From NCBI RefSeq assembly GCF_027596085.1, contig NC_072453.1:10907106-10971105 (forward strand): 64,000 nt of DNA. Direction: 5' to 3'. The notes under the pieces were generated by a model that was not told the DNA's origin, searched no databases, and worked only from the letters and a program-made list of their open reading frames with translations. This document shows positions 25,717-41,177 of the stretch, in pieces. Made by a program: the position numbers and the translations under genes. The DNA is from Anoplopoma fimbria (lineage: Eukaryota > Chordata > Actinopteri > Perciformes > Anoplopomatidae). The stretch's first letter is position 1, and each line of letters begins with the position of its first letter.

Positions 25717-27980
25717 GGAGAGAGGGACTGCGGGCGATTGAGGTAACGTTGGGTTTAATGTGAGCTTTCAGCCCCTCTTCCAATACTAAAAAGGTGCTTA
25801 TGTTTTAGCCAATCGGTTCCACTGCGACCAGGAGACAGGTTTCTCTTTTTCCTATTCAACAAATAAATGAATGAAATCATTTTGAGTAAAGCCAATTGGT
25901 GCCACTTTTTGGGGGGCTCAGAGGGTTCTGTTGTTTGGGTAGAAGCCGGGCCAACTGGGGTGAGAGCCAAACTGTAGAGGAGAGGTAGGAGGCCTGCACA
26001 CATTATGAGGAAGTTAACTTTTTACACAAACACACACACATTCATGCACTAACAGGATTCTCTGAATTCATCTTCCTCACACTGAGCACACACTGAGAGT
26101 GTTTTCACACTTTGGAGAGACCGTAGACTTTTAAAGTGTGAACGCTGATATAAACTCATCTGTGGACGGAAACTTAGACGAAAAAACTCAGTCTTTAAAC
26201 GCTTCACTGAACCAGAGACTTAAGACAATAAAGCAGCTTTTGTTGATTAAACTGGGTGGAAACAATTATAGTTAAAGAAAACCTGAATAGCAGAACAAAT
26301 GCAAAGTCTTTACGGCGGCCGTTCATAAGTGATGTGCTTGAAACACTTTCACAGAACTGTTGTTGCTACAGCGGCTATGCTAACGTGCTAACAGACACCT
26401 AGACGGTTCACTCACTGCAACGCATCTTTACACAACAGTTCCTTTGATATCCTACAAAAAAGACCTTCAACATGTGTCAATTTAAGCTTGTTACACGAAT
26501 ACAGTCTTTTCAAAATAAACTTCTATCTTCACACGAAACACAGTTAGGTTAAGGAAACAAAACTACTTAGTTAAGTTCAGGAAATGATTGTCTTTGGGTT
26601 AAAATAACTACTGAAGAACAGAAGTTAAGTGACAAAAACATCAATGTTGACTTGTTTAAACCCCCCTTTATTCAAGATTGTATAAAATACGTAAAAAAAT
26701 ATGTAACATACGCCAATAAACAGCTCAAAAATGGCAGACTGTCTGTTGCTGGTTTTATTCCACAGAGGATTGGATACTAGAAACCTATTTAACCATCGCA
26801 CTAAGTAATGAATCAATTAACTGAACAAAAAAATATATATATATATTATTGTTGATGAGATGAATTGTTAGTTGCAGTATGACCTGGTGTAAGTACCTGA
26901 AACCCTGGGATCAGGTACTCTTCCGGTGTCGGAGCCCCGCTAGTTTCTGGGTCTGTGGATTTAATGAAGATGACAGCTGCAGTCTGCTGTGTGCTCCATT
27001 CTAAATGGGAACTCTTTGGCGATGGCGTGAATTCACAATGCATGATGGGTAGAAGTTAATCCATCCATGTGTGTGGACCAGGAGCTCTGTGTTAACCTCG
27101 CCAACCTGCTGCATTGTGCCACAGCGAGTGAATTCATGAACATAATGAAGAGAAGAGTGACTCCCTGTATGTAGAACTAGTGGGAAACATTGGTCGTCAT
27201 GGATACGTGCCTCACCATCGATCCGAGGTTCAGCGGGAGTTGATGTTTGTGAAGACGGAGACTCGGTCTACCGAAGAAGGGATTAATGTTTCAAATATCT
27301 ACGGAGATGTTTGAGTTGTTTAACAGGAAAACAGATTGTGAAAGAGCAAAAAAAAAATATATATATAATAACTCCAAACAGTTTATCTGGGTTTATCTGG
27401 ATGCCTTATTACCGAGTGACTCCACAGAGCTAATTACCATAATGACACACATATAGATGATTAGACGTTTTCTGTTCTCTTTGTTTTAATTAGATAACAA
27501 ATGCACGTAAACAAACTTAAAGCAGCTCATTGAACAGTTATTCTGAAAATCTGCTTCTCTCGTATTTTTTTGTTCCTACACAACAATTTATCATTTAATC
27601 TAGACTCTGCTTATTTGCTGTTCACAAACACTGCTGAAAATCCATTTCAGGGAAAACAAATAATTATCTGAAGTTGTTCAGAATCCAAAACAACATTTGC
27701 CTTTGTGTGATTTGAGTTTTGTGAGTGCTTGTGTGTTACCTGCAGCCTGTCTCATTTAATCCAGTGAGAATGGTTTGCCTTTAAGATTGAACGTCGGCGG
27801 TCACATGCACAAAAATAACATTCTAAAAAAAATATGTATTTAGTCTTTTAGTGAAGTATTCACAGCGTGTTGAAGTCGTCTCCTCAGAACGTCAGCGTCA
27901 TCCACACAGGTCCACATGTGATGTTTGAAGTGACAGCTGTTCTCTGTGGGGACGGCTTGATCACAGGCTATCATGGAGAG
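25716..27980. other. Non-coding, no gene seen
   Basis: Unique AT-rich sequence with short (AT)n runs at about 26832-26846 and 27355-27366. No recognisable gene. Confidence 0.5.
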
Positions 27981-28025
27981 GTGTGAGTGTGTGTGTGTGC
28001 GTGTTAGTGTGTGAGTGTGTTTGTA

Positions 28026-28062
<37 letters not shown>
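27981..28062. repeat. Imperfect GT microsatellite
   Basis: GTGTGA and GTTAGTGTGT variants, then about 15 pure GT units. Confidence 0.92.
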
Positions 28063-28064
<2 letters not shown>

Positions 28065-28173
28065 GGCCTGAAATTGGTATGTTGATGGTTGACAGCTTTG
28101 TGATGTAACCTCTGTGTGATGGAGGGTCTCTGAGAGGTCTGGGGATAAAGATTGTCAACCAGGATTAGAGAGC

Positions 28174-28318
<145 letters not shown>

Positions 28319-29586
28319 TCATCAGGATAGCTGTCATTGTGTTTGTGCCGCTCGTACTGCCTTTCCCTGGTTCTCTCTGTCTTTCTGTCACATCAGTTAG
28401 ACTTTATTAGATGAAAAAAAGCACCTTAAAAAAAAATAATTAATATACATCTGCGTTGCATTACACTGAGCAAAAATGTAGAAATAAACATACATAACAT
28501 ATACAAAGGACTACAATCTATTCCTCTCAACCAAAGTAGGAATATAGGATTTTATTGTGCATCCCGATTAAAACCGTCACAATAAATTCATAATGGTTGA
28601 TTTTTGATATCAGGATAGTTGTGATTATCATTATTTCAGATCATTTGTTTTGGTTTCTTTTACAAAAAATGATGTTCTTTAAAAAAGGATGTGTCCTATC
28701 TGAGGTCTTTAACCATATTTTGAAGATGAACTGGATCATATTGTGAATATCCTCATTTAAAATAGTTTTTCACAAACAAATGATGTATGCATCACTTTTT
28801 TTTAATTGCATCATAAATAGGACACATCTTAACCTATGATAAAATGAAAAGGAAAAATGTTACTCAAGGAATAAGTAAGGTTAATAATTCCATTTCTTTT
28901 AGAGTTTGATAATATTATGAATTGCTATCATTTTGTCCAGGATAATGGTCCCATGCCTATAGAACAGAATGGTAATACAAACACCACAGTCAGACATGAG
29001 GTGCAGAATATGAAGTGGCACATATTAGAGGACTAATAGCATCCAACCCTGAGAGATGCCACAGTGAATGTAAAGGCAGTGGAATGCTGTGAGGTGTTCA
29101 ATTCCCACAGTCAGCGGGGGAGTAATGACTTTCATCTCGTCACCTGTGGAGAGCAGCAGACCGGCCGACCGACGGCCTCGTCTTAAAGTCCTCCCATCTA
29201 AATGTTTCACTCTGTCCAAGATGCATTTGTTTGATATTTATTCATAACTGTGTCGTATTATTTTCACAGTGGACAAAAACAATGCAGCTTTTCACATGTT
29301 CACACCGGATCACTCACTCCTAATACTTCACTCTCTTTCTCTCTCATCAAAAGCCAATTACTCTCTATCTCACTTTCCCTAAAACCCCCCCCTCCATCCC
29401 TCACCCGCCTCCCCCCCTCCACCAATCTGAGTGAGCGGGATCTATTGTAATAGGCTTACGGTCCTGACAGCCTTATGACTGGGCTGTTGGTTATTGTAAT
29501 TGGATTAGGTTGCAGATAAACTCGGTGCCAGTAAGACTCTTAGAGGCTCAATCCGTAGTCCACAGTCGGCGCCAGCCATCCGCACT
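28319..29586. other. Non-coding, no gene seen
   Basis: Unique AT-rich sequence. GATGTGTCCTAT (28688-28699) recurs inverted as ATAGGACACATC (28817-28828), a weak inverted pair about 117 bases apart. Pyrimidine-rich stretch at 29330-29420. Confidence 0.45.
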
Positions 29587-29698
29587 CTTCTACTTGTTCT
29601 TCGTCTTCATCTTCGTCTTCTTGTTCTTGTTCTTGTTCTTGTTCTTGTTCTTGTTCTTGTTCTTGTACTTCTTCTTGTTCTTCTTGTTCTTCTTCTTT
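29587..29698. repeat. (TTCTTG)n hexanucleotide microsatellite
   Basis: A core of about eight TTCTTG units (about 29617-29664), flanked by imperfect TTCGTC and TTCTTC units. The Leu/Phe-rich and Glu/Gln-rich open frames across it are repeat translations. Confidence 0.95.
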
Positions 29699-32980
<3,282 letters not shown>

Positions 32981-33071
32981 AATCAGGCTAACATGGCTGC
33001 ATTGTTTGTCCATTTGCTTTAAGGATCAGACACCAGTGGTGACGCCTTTATTCTCTTTGTTGCAGCATCTG

Positions 33072-33383
33072 GTCTTCTTCTTCATCTTCGTCTTCTTCTT
33101 CGTCTTCTTCTTTGTCTTCTTCGTCGTCTTCTTCTTCGTCTTCTTCTTCGTCTTCTTTGTCTTTGTCTTCGCTTCGTCTTCGTATTCTTCGTCTTCTTCC
33201 TCGTCTTTTTCTTCGTCTTCTTCTTATTCGTCGTCTTCATCTTCGTCTTCTTCTTCTTCGTCTTCTTTGTCTTCGTCTTCTTTCTTCTTTGTCTTCTTTG
33301 TCGTCTTCGTATTCTTCGTCTTCTTCTTCTTTGTCTTCGTCTTCCTTTTCTTTGTCGTCGTCTTCTCCTCCTTCTTCTTCTTC
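33072..33383. repeat. TTC/TCG-rich trinucleotide tract
   Basis: About 310 bases of mixed TTC, GTC and TTT triplets (TTCTTCGTCTTCTTCTTCG and so on). One strand is almost entirely pyrimidine with scattered G. Open frames crossing it give Ser/Phe/Val or Arg/Lys homopolymers and are not genes. It starts 93 bases after the 83-unit GT tract. Confidence 0.97.
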
Positions 33384-35514
33384 GCATGCTGTCGCTGATC
33401 TGTTTTCTTACTTATTCAGATGACTTTGAATAATCTTGGTAAAAAGCCTTGCACATACTGTATCAGTAAACAGATTTCCCGTATTTATTCTCCTGCTGGT
33501 TATTAATAAGCAAGTCAAAGCTGCACAAAAATATGCTGGATATAAACCAGTCTGACTCGAGAAATAATCTAACTGTCAAACGCGACCTGCATATCACATT
33601 TCCCTGCATGCATAAAGAGTTTTAAGAAAAAAGCTGTGTGCTAAAGCTGATATTATATACAAGCAGCAGTAAAGTGGATGACATTTACCTGTTTCACTAT
33701 GTCAGACAGTATCATGCCTCCTGTGCCTTATTCAGGTTTTTATAGGCGGGATAAAGGAGATGTGGATCTTAATACGGCAGCTCAGACTGAATAATGCTGA
33801 CTATTAAAGCGATTGTGTTGCTCTGAAGACTTCCTGTAACTTAATGCAAATTAAAAAAAACAGTAGATGCTTTTCCTAGTTGTGGAGTCGGCTGTTTAGT
33901 TGTGTTTATTAATTGGATAAAAAGCTCAAATAATAAAAGCACATATTATATTAGAATCTATAAAAGTAATTAAGCAGAATACAATCAGCTGTCGGACGCA
34001 TAAATCCACTTTATTGCAATTAAATGAGAGTGAATGAGTGTGAAATGTGGCAAAGAGCAAGTATAAATTACCCAGAGTGCAGTGCAGGGGTTTACCAGCA
34101 GATGTTGGGTACTGTTAGCCGGAGCTGCTACTCTCCATCTAATGGCTCTTTATGCTTTTTTTTTTGTTGAAAAGTTGTTAAAACAGATTTTGCGGCAGAG
34201 AAAAGAGACGAGTCAACATGACTCAGCGAAATATTACACTTGGCGTTTCCCCCAAATCTGGAGCGACAGATGGAGGAGTGACCCGACCCGACACTTGTTC
34301 TCTCCAGGTGATTTGAGACAATGACTCTGTTCTTTTTGTTCTTTTTAACGGTAATCATTTCTCATACATGCTTTAAAATATACAAAAACAAACTGTAAGC
34401 AGTAATTTCCAGCAGCCATCTGTCCCAACAAAGGTTGCCCAGATTACCCTCGGTGGGGAGACTCGCTCCAGCAAAGGCTAATTAAAATGTTTAATCGCAG
34501 CACTTTGAATAATTCATTGTGTTGAAGAGTTGCTGTATGAAACTGAGGCGGACATTTGTTATGACGTTTGAGTCTCTTGCTGTTTTCACGGCTGTCGGTG
34601 AGTCACAACCGTGTTTGTGGGTGACAAACACAACTTTATTGTCCGTGTTCACAGCGGATTTAAAAGTGACTTGAAACGTATTCGTCGTTTTATTGTTACT
34701 GGTTTGGGATTCCTGTCTTTGGTCATCTGAAGAGATCCTGTCTTTAAAAAAGAATCAGTGCATCTCACCAGGAACTATGAGAATGTGGGTAATCTTTCAA
34801 ATACGCCCAAGACTTTAACGTACTATGAACATACGTATAATGTGTTATCATTTATTTATAGCACTTTTAGAATGACTAGTATCAAAGTAATGCGAGGCAT
34901 CAAACTGTGAGGCAGGTTAACGTTTTTTGGGGTTAATTAATATGGGGTAAATATGATTTATTTTGTCATGAAGGCTTCACATTTGAGTACAGATTCAGAA
35001 CAGCAGATCTTTTAGAGTATAATTACATCGGTTCAGGTAGTTAACCCTTTGTTGTATCTGCATGCTTCTTCCTCCTCACTACACACATCTTCTCCTAAGC
35101 ACCCAACTAACTCGAATCGTATCCTTCGATTTATGTTTCCTAATCACCTCCTTCAGTGCAGTGAAAGCCTCGTGTTTCTTTCTCCAGGGAGTTTGAAGGT
35201 CACGGCGGCTCCTCGATGGCTGCTGTATTTTTGATTCTGTCTTCTTTGAGGCATTAAGATGAAGGCTTAGCGCTAATGTCACCGGAGCGCCGGGATTGGC
35301 TCCAGAGGGAGATTGGAGTCTTTGAGGCCCAAGAGGGAAGCTTTGTGGAATGAACGTCGGGCGATTCTCAAGATAAACGATCAGAGACGTGCAGACCTGC
35401 TGGTCGCTAACATCAGACTCCGATTGCTAGAGGAGGACATTTAAGAAGTTAGCTTTGATTCAGAGCTGCTTCCTAATTGGAGCTCTGTGATCACCTGACA
35501 ACTCTGTTTGAATC
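33384..35514. other. Non-coding, no gene seen
   Basis: Unique AT-rich sequence. A stop-to-stop stretch of 54 codons at about 35280-35444 reads as a charged, possibly helical peptide ending LLEEDI. It has no start codon and no family match that I can see. Confidence 0.45.
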
Positions 35515-35898
35515 CAGGTGGAAACCTCCTGTTCTGCAAAGTGAATTCAATGCTTCATGTGTTAAAGCTGCATTCTCTCTACTGTCCATCAGGGGGCGAC
35601 TCCTCTGGTTGTATAGAAGTCTATGAGAAAATGACTCTACTTCTCTCTTGATTTATTCCCTCAGTAAACATTGTAAACATGAGTTTATGGTCTCAATCTC
35701 TAGTTTCAAGTCTTCTTCAATACAGCATGATGTTCATTTAGTGAATTATGGTCCATTTAGAGTCAAATAGACCATAAAGCAGGGTATGCTTTAGGGCGGG
35801 GCTACACACTGATTGACAGGTCGACACCAGAGACGTATATGGCGTCTCTAAGTCACTAATCCTCAGTCCTAATATGGTCACTTCCTGTTCACTGGTCG
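35515..35898 (+). repeat. Dispersed repeat R1, copy C (3'-truncated)
   Basis: Head CAGGTGGAAACCTCCTGTTC, complete 171-bp core at 35568-35738, then the segment GGGCGGGGCTACACACTGAT and GACAGGTCGACACCAGAGAC. Similarity ends after CACTTCCTGTTCACTGGT. Copy D starts about 1.96 kb downstream in the same orientation. Confidence 0.9.
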
Positions 35899-37034
35899 GC
35901 CAGCTGTCACACTCCTGTTCCATCTAGTGATATTAAAAAGATTCTTGGGATTTTCAATATCAATACACATTATTTTAAATTATGATTACCAGGATATTCT
36001 TATCTTTATCTTCTGATTTGTATCTAATTGCTTTAAGAATTTTCTTTAAGAGAGAAGAACAGAATTGTACTTAATTATATAAGTATTCAAAACTGTTCAT
36101 TGCTGAATGTCTGCATTGCATCACATGGTCATGTTTATTAGTTCCAATCTAAGTCTTTCAGATAGTGCTTAACTTTAACCATAATTTTGCCAAATTAACT
36201 GTATTTTATTTTGTTTTCAAAATACCAATTTAAACAGCTGTCCAGAGGACGCTTCATTAAACATAGAAAAAATAAAATAAATCCTTAAAGACAGATCCAC
36301 AAAAACAACGTCCACAATATGCAAAGAGTTTTGTCAATAAAAAGTTTTTCATATATCAAGTCCTGCAGGTAAAAACATATTTTGTTTCATTATATTTATT
36401 TAGTTTGACATTCACATCAAAAGTGATGCGATTCTTCAGAATGAAAGAAAGAAATAACTGAATTTTGGGTGAATCTCATACTGAAATGTCTAAACTTGTC
36501 ACAATCATGCAATAAAGAACGGACAGACTGTAGGATTGTTTCCTGCATTTAATGAAACTAAAGGAACTAAACAGCAGATGCGAACGCAGCGTAATCTTAC
36601 AGTCTGTCATCTGTCGTTTTGCTTTTGAGCATTTCTCTTCACTTCCTGTCTGTAACGTCCGTCTTGGTGCTGCTCTCTTGGCCTCACTCAGTCTCCCTTG
36701 AACAAGACATTAATCTCAGTAGGACGAGCCAGTTAAATAAAGGTTAAGTAGATAAAACAAATGTGTAATGTGTCCTTGGTGACATCTTTGCCCATTAAGT
36801 CTAAATGGAGAATCAGCAACTCGTCAGCTCCGCCTCCCCCTCCGCTGCTTGTTGGGCGTAAAATGCTGCTTGTAGGCCGGCGGGGCTGCAGCACCGTGAC
36901 ACCGCAGAGACTCTCTTAAGGGACGTTCAGGATCATTTTACTTTGTAATTAAAACCAAAGCAGCCAACCCCCCGCCCCAACCTCAGGCACCGACTCCCTT
37001 CTCCGACTCTAATTGGTCTGGCACCGGCTCTTCT
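35899..37034. other. Non-coding, no gene seen
   Basis: Unique AT-rich sequence. Confidence 0.5.
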
Positions 37035-37135
37035 GGAGTGGCACCGCCAGCTCTCTGCTGAAGTCGCTGGACTCTGGACGCTCAATTTAGCCCCTAATTC
37101 CAATCCCAATTGACTTCAACAGTCCTGTTGTTACG
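37035..37135 (+). repeat. Diverged dispersed repeat R5, copy 1
   Basis: Matches 38652-38756 in the same orientation. Landmarks are GTGGCACCGC, CTGAA..GTCGCT..GA, and CAATCCCAATTGACTTCAAC against GAATCCCCATTGATTTCAAC. Many differences, so an old pair. Confidence 0.55.
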
Positions 37136-37204
37136 ACCGGAACACTGCAGAGTAAGAGAGGGAATCAAACAGGGGAGGGAGAGGTAATCAATTCAGGCAG
37201 GAAT

Positions 37205-37483
37205 GCAAGATGTTCAGCATAACAGAGATGTGTTGTATCTCTGTTATGCTGTTCATTCTGTACACATGACATCTATTGCATTCTGTCCATCCTGGGAGAA
37301 GGATCCCTCCTCTGTCGCTCTCCCATAGGTTTCTTCCTTTTTTCTCCCTGTTAAAGGTTTTTTTTGGGGGGAGTTTTTCCTGTGCCGATGTGAGGGTTCC
37401 GGGACAGAGGATGTTGCATGTGTACAGATTGTAAAGCTAATTTGTGATTCTGGGCTATACAAAATAAACTGAATTGAATTGAA
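37205..37483 (+). mobile_element. Short retroposon or LINE 3' end with GAATT-type tail
   Basis: Contains the conserved fish-repeat phrases GACATCTATTGCATTCTGTC, CCTGGGAGAAGGATCCCTCC and GGTTTCTTCC..TTTTCTCCCTG, followed by TTTTTCCTGTGCCGATGTGA. It ends GGGCTATACAAAATAAACTG and GAATTGAATTGAA (37471-37483). The short tandem 3' tail points to a non-LTR retroelement or a SINE that uses its machinery. A 15-bp hairpin at 37215-37251 lies at the left boundary. No coding capacity. Confidence 0.6.
37215..37251. repeat. Perfect 15-bp hairpin
   Basis: CAGCATAACAGAGAT (37215-37229) is complementary to ATCTCTGTTATGCTG (37237-37251), with the 7-nt loop GTGTTGT. Confidence 0.85.
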
Positions 37484-37859
37484 AAGATGTATGCTTCACA
37501 CAGGGCTATTGAAATATTTTATATTTAAATTCTATTCATACGTTTGATTTAATTGCACAAAAAATTAAAAATGGATTTCATACATCCATCCATTTGTATC
37601 TCCCTATTCACCTAAATTCAAATTTAAATTGCCTCTGAGTTTGAATGGAGAATATCATCAAAATCATCTAATTGCTCTTATATTAGTTTGTGGAATTGAA
37701 CTGAAACCAGCAGATGACTGTTTGTTTACAGTTCAAATCTCATCCAAAGTCTGTTACAATCCACCAAATGTAGTCAGCCAGCACTGTGGATTCTCTGTCC
37801 TACAAACATTGTATGATATATTGTTTGGTTTGAGGCTTTAAATCTTAAGTAAACCCCAA
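37484..37859. other. Non-coding, no gene seen
   Basis: Unique AT-rich sequence between the retroposon tail and R1 copy D. Confidence 0.5.
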
Positions 37860-38310
37860 GCTGCAACCTCCAGTTCTGATGAAGGCGATGCGAAAGTGAC
37901 TCATAACTTCATTCTCTGAACTTAAATGACTCTACTTCTCTCTTGATTTATTCCCTCAGTAAACATTGTAAACATGAGTTTATGGTCTCAATCTCTAGTT
38001 TCAAGTCTTCTTCAATACAGCATGATGTTCATTTAGTAAATTATGCTCCATTTAGAGTCAAATAGACCATAAAGCAGGGTATGCTTTAGGGCGGGGCTAC
38101 ACTCTGATTGACAGGTCGACACCAGAGACGTATACGGCGTCTCTACGTCACTCCTCCTCTGTCCTAATATGGTCACTTCCTGTTCATTGATTGCAAAAAA
38201 AACAACATGGCGACGGCAAAATCTACAAACTCGAGGCTTCAAAACATCAGTCCACAAACCAATGCGTGATGTGAAGATGATTCAGTATACTTCTTATATA
38301 CAGTCTATGG
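37860..38310 (+). repeat. Dispersed repeat R1, copy D (internal deletion)
   Basis: Carries the head CTGCAACCTCCAGTTCTG and the most complete right end, ACTTCTTATATACAGTCTAT. It has lost about 60 bases of the core, from ACTGTCC to CTATGAG. The remaining core (about 37925-38033) is identical to the other copies. The reverse complement of the right end reads CCATAGACTGTATATAAGAA, a phrase common in percomorph dispersed repeats. Confidence 0.88.
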
Positions 38311-38651
38311 TAAACCCCCTATCTTTATTAAAATCCTTATTTTCTTGCATGAACTTAACATTAAAGTTATTCCCAAAATGCCTCCTAGTTTAGTTTTCCT
38401 CTCTGCACGCTTCAGTACATTAAACTGAGTGTGGTGTTTTCTCATTGCATTTGGTACTCCGGCAGTTGACCAGTCTGATATCCAAAACGTATTGAGGTCT
38501 TGCTGGTTGCAGAGGCAGAGGCTGCTGATGCAGACTTGTGGCTGTAGCAGTCTCTCAGTATAGCACAGTGTTCTACTGGTGTATTGGAAATCTCTAAATC
38601 AGAGCCCCGGCTTCAGCAGTTGACAAGTAGCGTTGCCGTGGCAGCAGTCCA
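38311..38651. other. Non-coding, no gene seen
   Basis: Unique sequence between R1 copy D and R5 copy 2. Confidence 0.5.
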
Positions 38652-38756
38652 GCGGTGGCACCGCTACAGAGCCGCTGAACCCGGCAACCCCTCCACGGTC
38701 GCTTTAGACACTGGCACCATTGAATCCCCATTGATTTCAACAGTTCTACCGTTATG
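38652..38756 (+). repeat. Diverged dispersed repeat R5, copy 2
   Basis: Partner of 37035-37135. Contains GCGGTGGCACCGCTACAGAG and ends CATTGATTTCAACAGTTCTA followed by CCGTTATG. Confidence 0.55.
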
Positions 38757-40343
38757 TTAAAGAAGAGTGGGGAGCTGAGCAGAACGAAGAAATACTGCAG
38801 ATAAAAAAGTGAAGTGTGAGTTAGGAGGTCCGTGCTAATTTGTCTCAGTAGAGTCTTTAGCATCATTATTAATCAGTGAGGTCAGTAATTAGGTTTGGCT
38901 GTGTGTGTGCGCTCTGTCATCAGAGCAGTTAAGTAATAAAGAGAAATATTTTACACTGTTCATTCAGGACAAAGCACACTGTGAGCCAGAACAACCCTCT
39001 GATTACATGAGTGTGTTTAATTTTAACTTGACAAATACTTCAGTATTTGTCAAGTTAAGATTAAACATATTCACCTACTTAACTTTTCTTCTAAGATGCA
39101 CTAAACAGTTTATCCAAACTGAAAACTGTGATATTTTTTTCTCCATTTTGGGCTTTGAGATATAATCATTCTGTGTCCGAGTAAAACTCAATATGCATAT
39201 TTTTGTCTCATTAAGTTATGCATCCATTTTTAAATAATTTACTGTTTTCAGCATGAAATGTTTGGTTGAACTTTTGGCATCTTTGCCAGAATTTTAAATC
39301 AACGTCAGTATGAAGAGGATTAAAAAGTTACTTTATAATAATGATGTAATGGTTATGAAGCTTAGGCCTGCAACTAATGATTATACACATTTTATTACAA
39401 CAAATAAATCATTTTCTCTCAAAAAATGTCAGAAAATAGTGAAACATGCCCAGTTTTCCAGAGCCAAATGTCACATTTTTAAATATATTTTTCTGTCATT
39501 CAACAGTAGTAGAAAGAATCAAAAAATCCTCATGTTTAAAACGCCGAAGACCAAGATGTGTAATTCAGTTTTGCTTTAATGATGATTAACTTACTATAAG
39601 AATAATCAATCATTGTCTGTAGATTAGTGAATCAATGAATCGACTCATTCCTTCGTCTCTAAGTGGAACTCTTATTTCCGTTGAAGAGGTTCTTGCTTTT
39701 ACCGTTAAATGTTTCCATTGATTTTCAAATTGTTAACCACAAAGGTCACAACTTCATATTCAGCAAGTAATATTGAAATGCATCCAAGCCAAAATAAATT
39801 CCATTACTTTTAGACATGTACACCCCCCCCTCTCTTAATGGCCCTCGGCAGAGCTCTATTGTGGCAGTACATTCATTTCCATCGGGCCGAGGGTCCTGAG
39901 TGACGGCGGCGGCGATGGCCTGCTGTTCAGAGGAGCAATGGTTTCTGCTTTAGTGGCATTCCATTTAAAGCCCTCCAACACAAATCAATAGGGGACAATC
40001 AGACCTGAGAGCAGTGTGGGTCGGTATCAGGGCTCAGGATAACATTACCGAGTACCTGACCAGTCCTCAAGGTAAAAGCAGAGTGGAGACACAGAGGACG
40101 CAGTGGGACCACTGTGATGCAGAAGACCCGATTGTCCTTTTAATGATAAGAACCAGCTGAGGTCAGCGCAGGAAACCTGAGTGCTTTTTCTTCTTCTATG
40201 GTCCAGAACACTTTCCCCGTCTTACCAACCAGGTAGATTTTCCTGTAACAGCCTCTCCAAAAGACGACTGGCTTCCTGCCAGGGCTGCTGGCAGAGACGT
40301 TTAGTCTTATTGCCAGCTCTCAGCTGCTGGTTAGCACTTATTT
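38757..40343. other. Non-coding; contains a long palindrome
   Basis: Apart from the palindrome at 39015-39066 this is unique AT-rich sequence. The segment 39830-39980 is more GC-rich. Confidence 0.5.
39015..39066. repeat. 52-bp near-perfect palindrome
   Basis: The 25-base left arm (39015-39039) is the reverse complement of the right arm (39042-39066) with one mismatch. The inner 17 bp, TTAACTTGACAAATACT against AGTATTTGTCAAGTTAA, are perfect. Only two bases (TC, 39040-39041) separate the arms, so the DNA can form a cruciform or a tight RNA hairpin. Confidence 0.95.
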
Positions 40344-40373
40344 CTCTCTCCTCCTCCTCCTCCTCCTCCTCCT
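40344..40373. repeat. (CTC)n microsatellite
   Basis: About eight TCC/CTC units after a short TC run. Confidence 0.9.
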
Positions 40374-40540
40374 ACATGACAGCTGACCCAAGACATACCA
40401 TTTTGTTGTGCACCTGTGGAGTACAGGATGTCTCTGCAATTTATTTACAAAATTAAAGTCACAGTCGTTTTGTTTTTTAATGCTTTTAAAAAACATCTTA
40501 GAACAGAAATAAACCCAATAATTTTGATTCATTTAAACTA
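40374..40540. other. Non-coding spacer
   Basis: Unique sequence up to the left end of R4 copy 1. Confidence 0.45.
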
Positions 40541-41177
40541 ATTGACCCTTGGCTAAGCCCCGCCCCGCCCTTCTGCACTCCCTGAATATATCTTATCAAA
40601 AATAAGGAAAAAAAACATTAAGCGATTCCAGAGAGAGGCATACAGAGTAAAAACAAGCTGTCAGAGCTACGTTATCATGGAGCCCTCACTCTCACTAAGT
40701 GCACTCCCTGAATATATTTAGCAGAAACTGAAAAAGGGGTAATAGATAGAAGGAGACAGATGGGTCAACAATAAGTGTTTGGAGGATAAATCAGGTTAAA
40801 AAGATAAGAAAATAAGCTAAAATGTAAAAGTGAACCGACATATTACCTGCAGATCCAGACAGAAGACAATTTAATGAAGGAACAACACTGTTACAACCAT
40901 TACAACACATTCAGTATAACTTGAATAGGTAGCATAGCATAAAAGTGCTAATGCTAATTAATGAACGTACTTGGCTATTGATGGCTCCGCTAACATTTTA
41001 TAAACAAATATCTCCTTCCGACCTCGGCTTTTAACAAGTATCACTATTACACCACGTTTAACCATGACAAGCTCCAAATCCACTAAACCAGCCTGAACAC
41101 GAAGAACATCTGGAACCATGCTGCGCTGTGATTGGCCAGTCTATGGTCGAGGGGCAGGACTTATTTTAAGGGTCAGT
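40541..41177 (-). mobile_element. Dispersed element R4, copy 1, with inverted termini
   Basis: The left end ATTGACCCTTGGCTAAGCCC (40541-40560) is mirrored at the right end. The reverse complement of 41177 leftwards reads ACTGACCCTTAAAATAAGTC and then CTGCCCC, so the termini are imperfect inverted repeats. The interior, read on the minus strand, aligns over most of its length with 54389-54830. Landmarks are CCAGATGTTCTTCGTGTTC, GTGTAATAGTGATAC, TAGCATTAGCA and TGTCTTCTGTCTG. It has no long open frame and no transposase, so it is probably a non-autonomous DNA transposon. GACTTACTT-like target duplications were sought but are not clear. Confidence 0.7.

Noticed and set aside
28688..28828. Inverted pair GATGTGTCCTAT / ATAGGACACATC
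   Set aside because: Only 12-bp arms more than 100 bases apart in AT-rich DNA. This is within what chance can give.
33072..33423. Long open frames of Ser/Phe/Val and of Arg/Lys
   Set aside because: Translation of the TTC/GTC tract on both strands.
35280..35444. Stop-to-stop stretch with a charged, helix-like translation ending LLEEDI
   Set aside because: No start codon, only 54 codons, and no match that I recognise. Chance is the simpler explanation.
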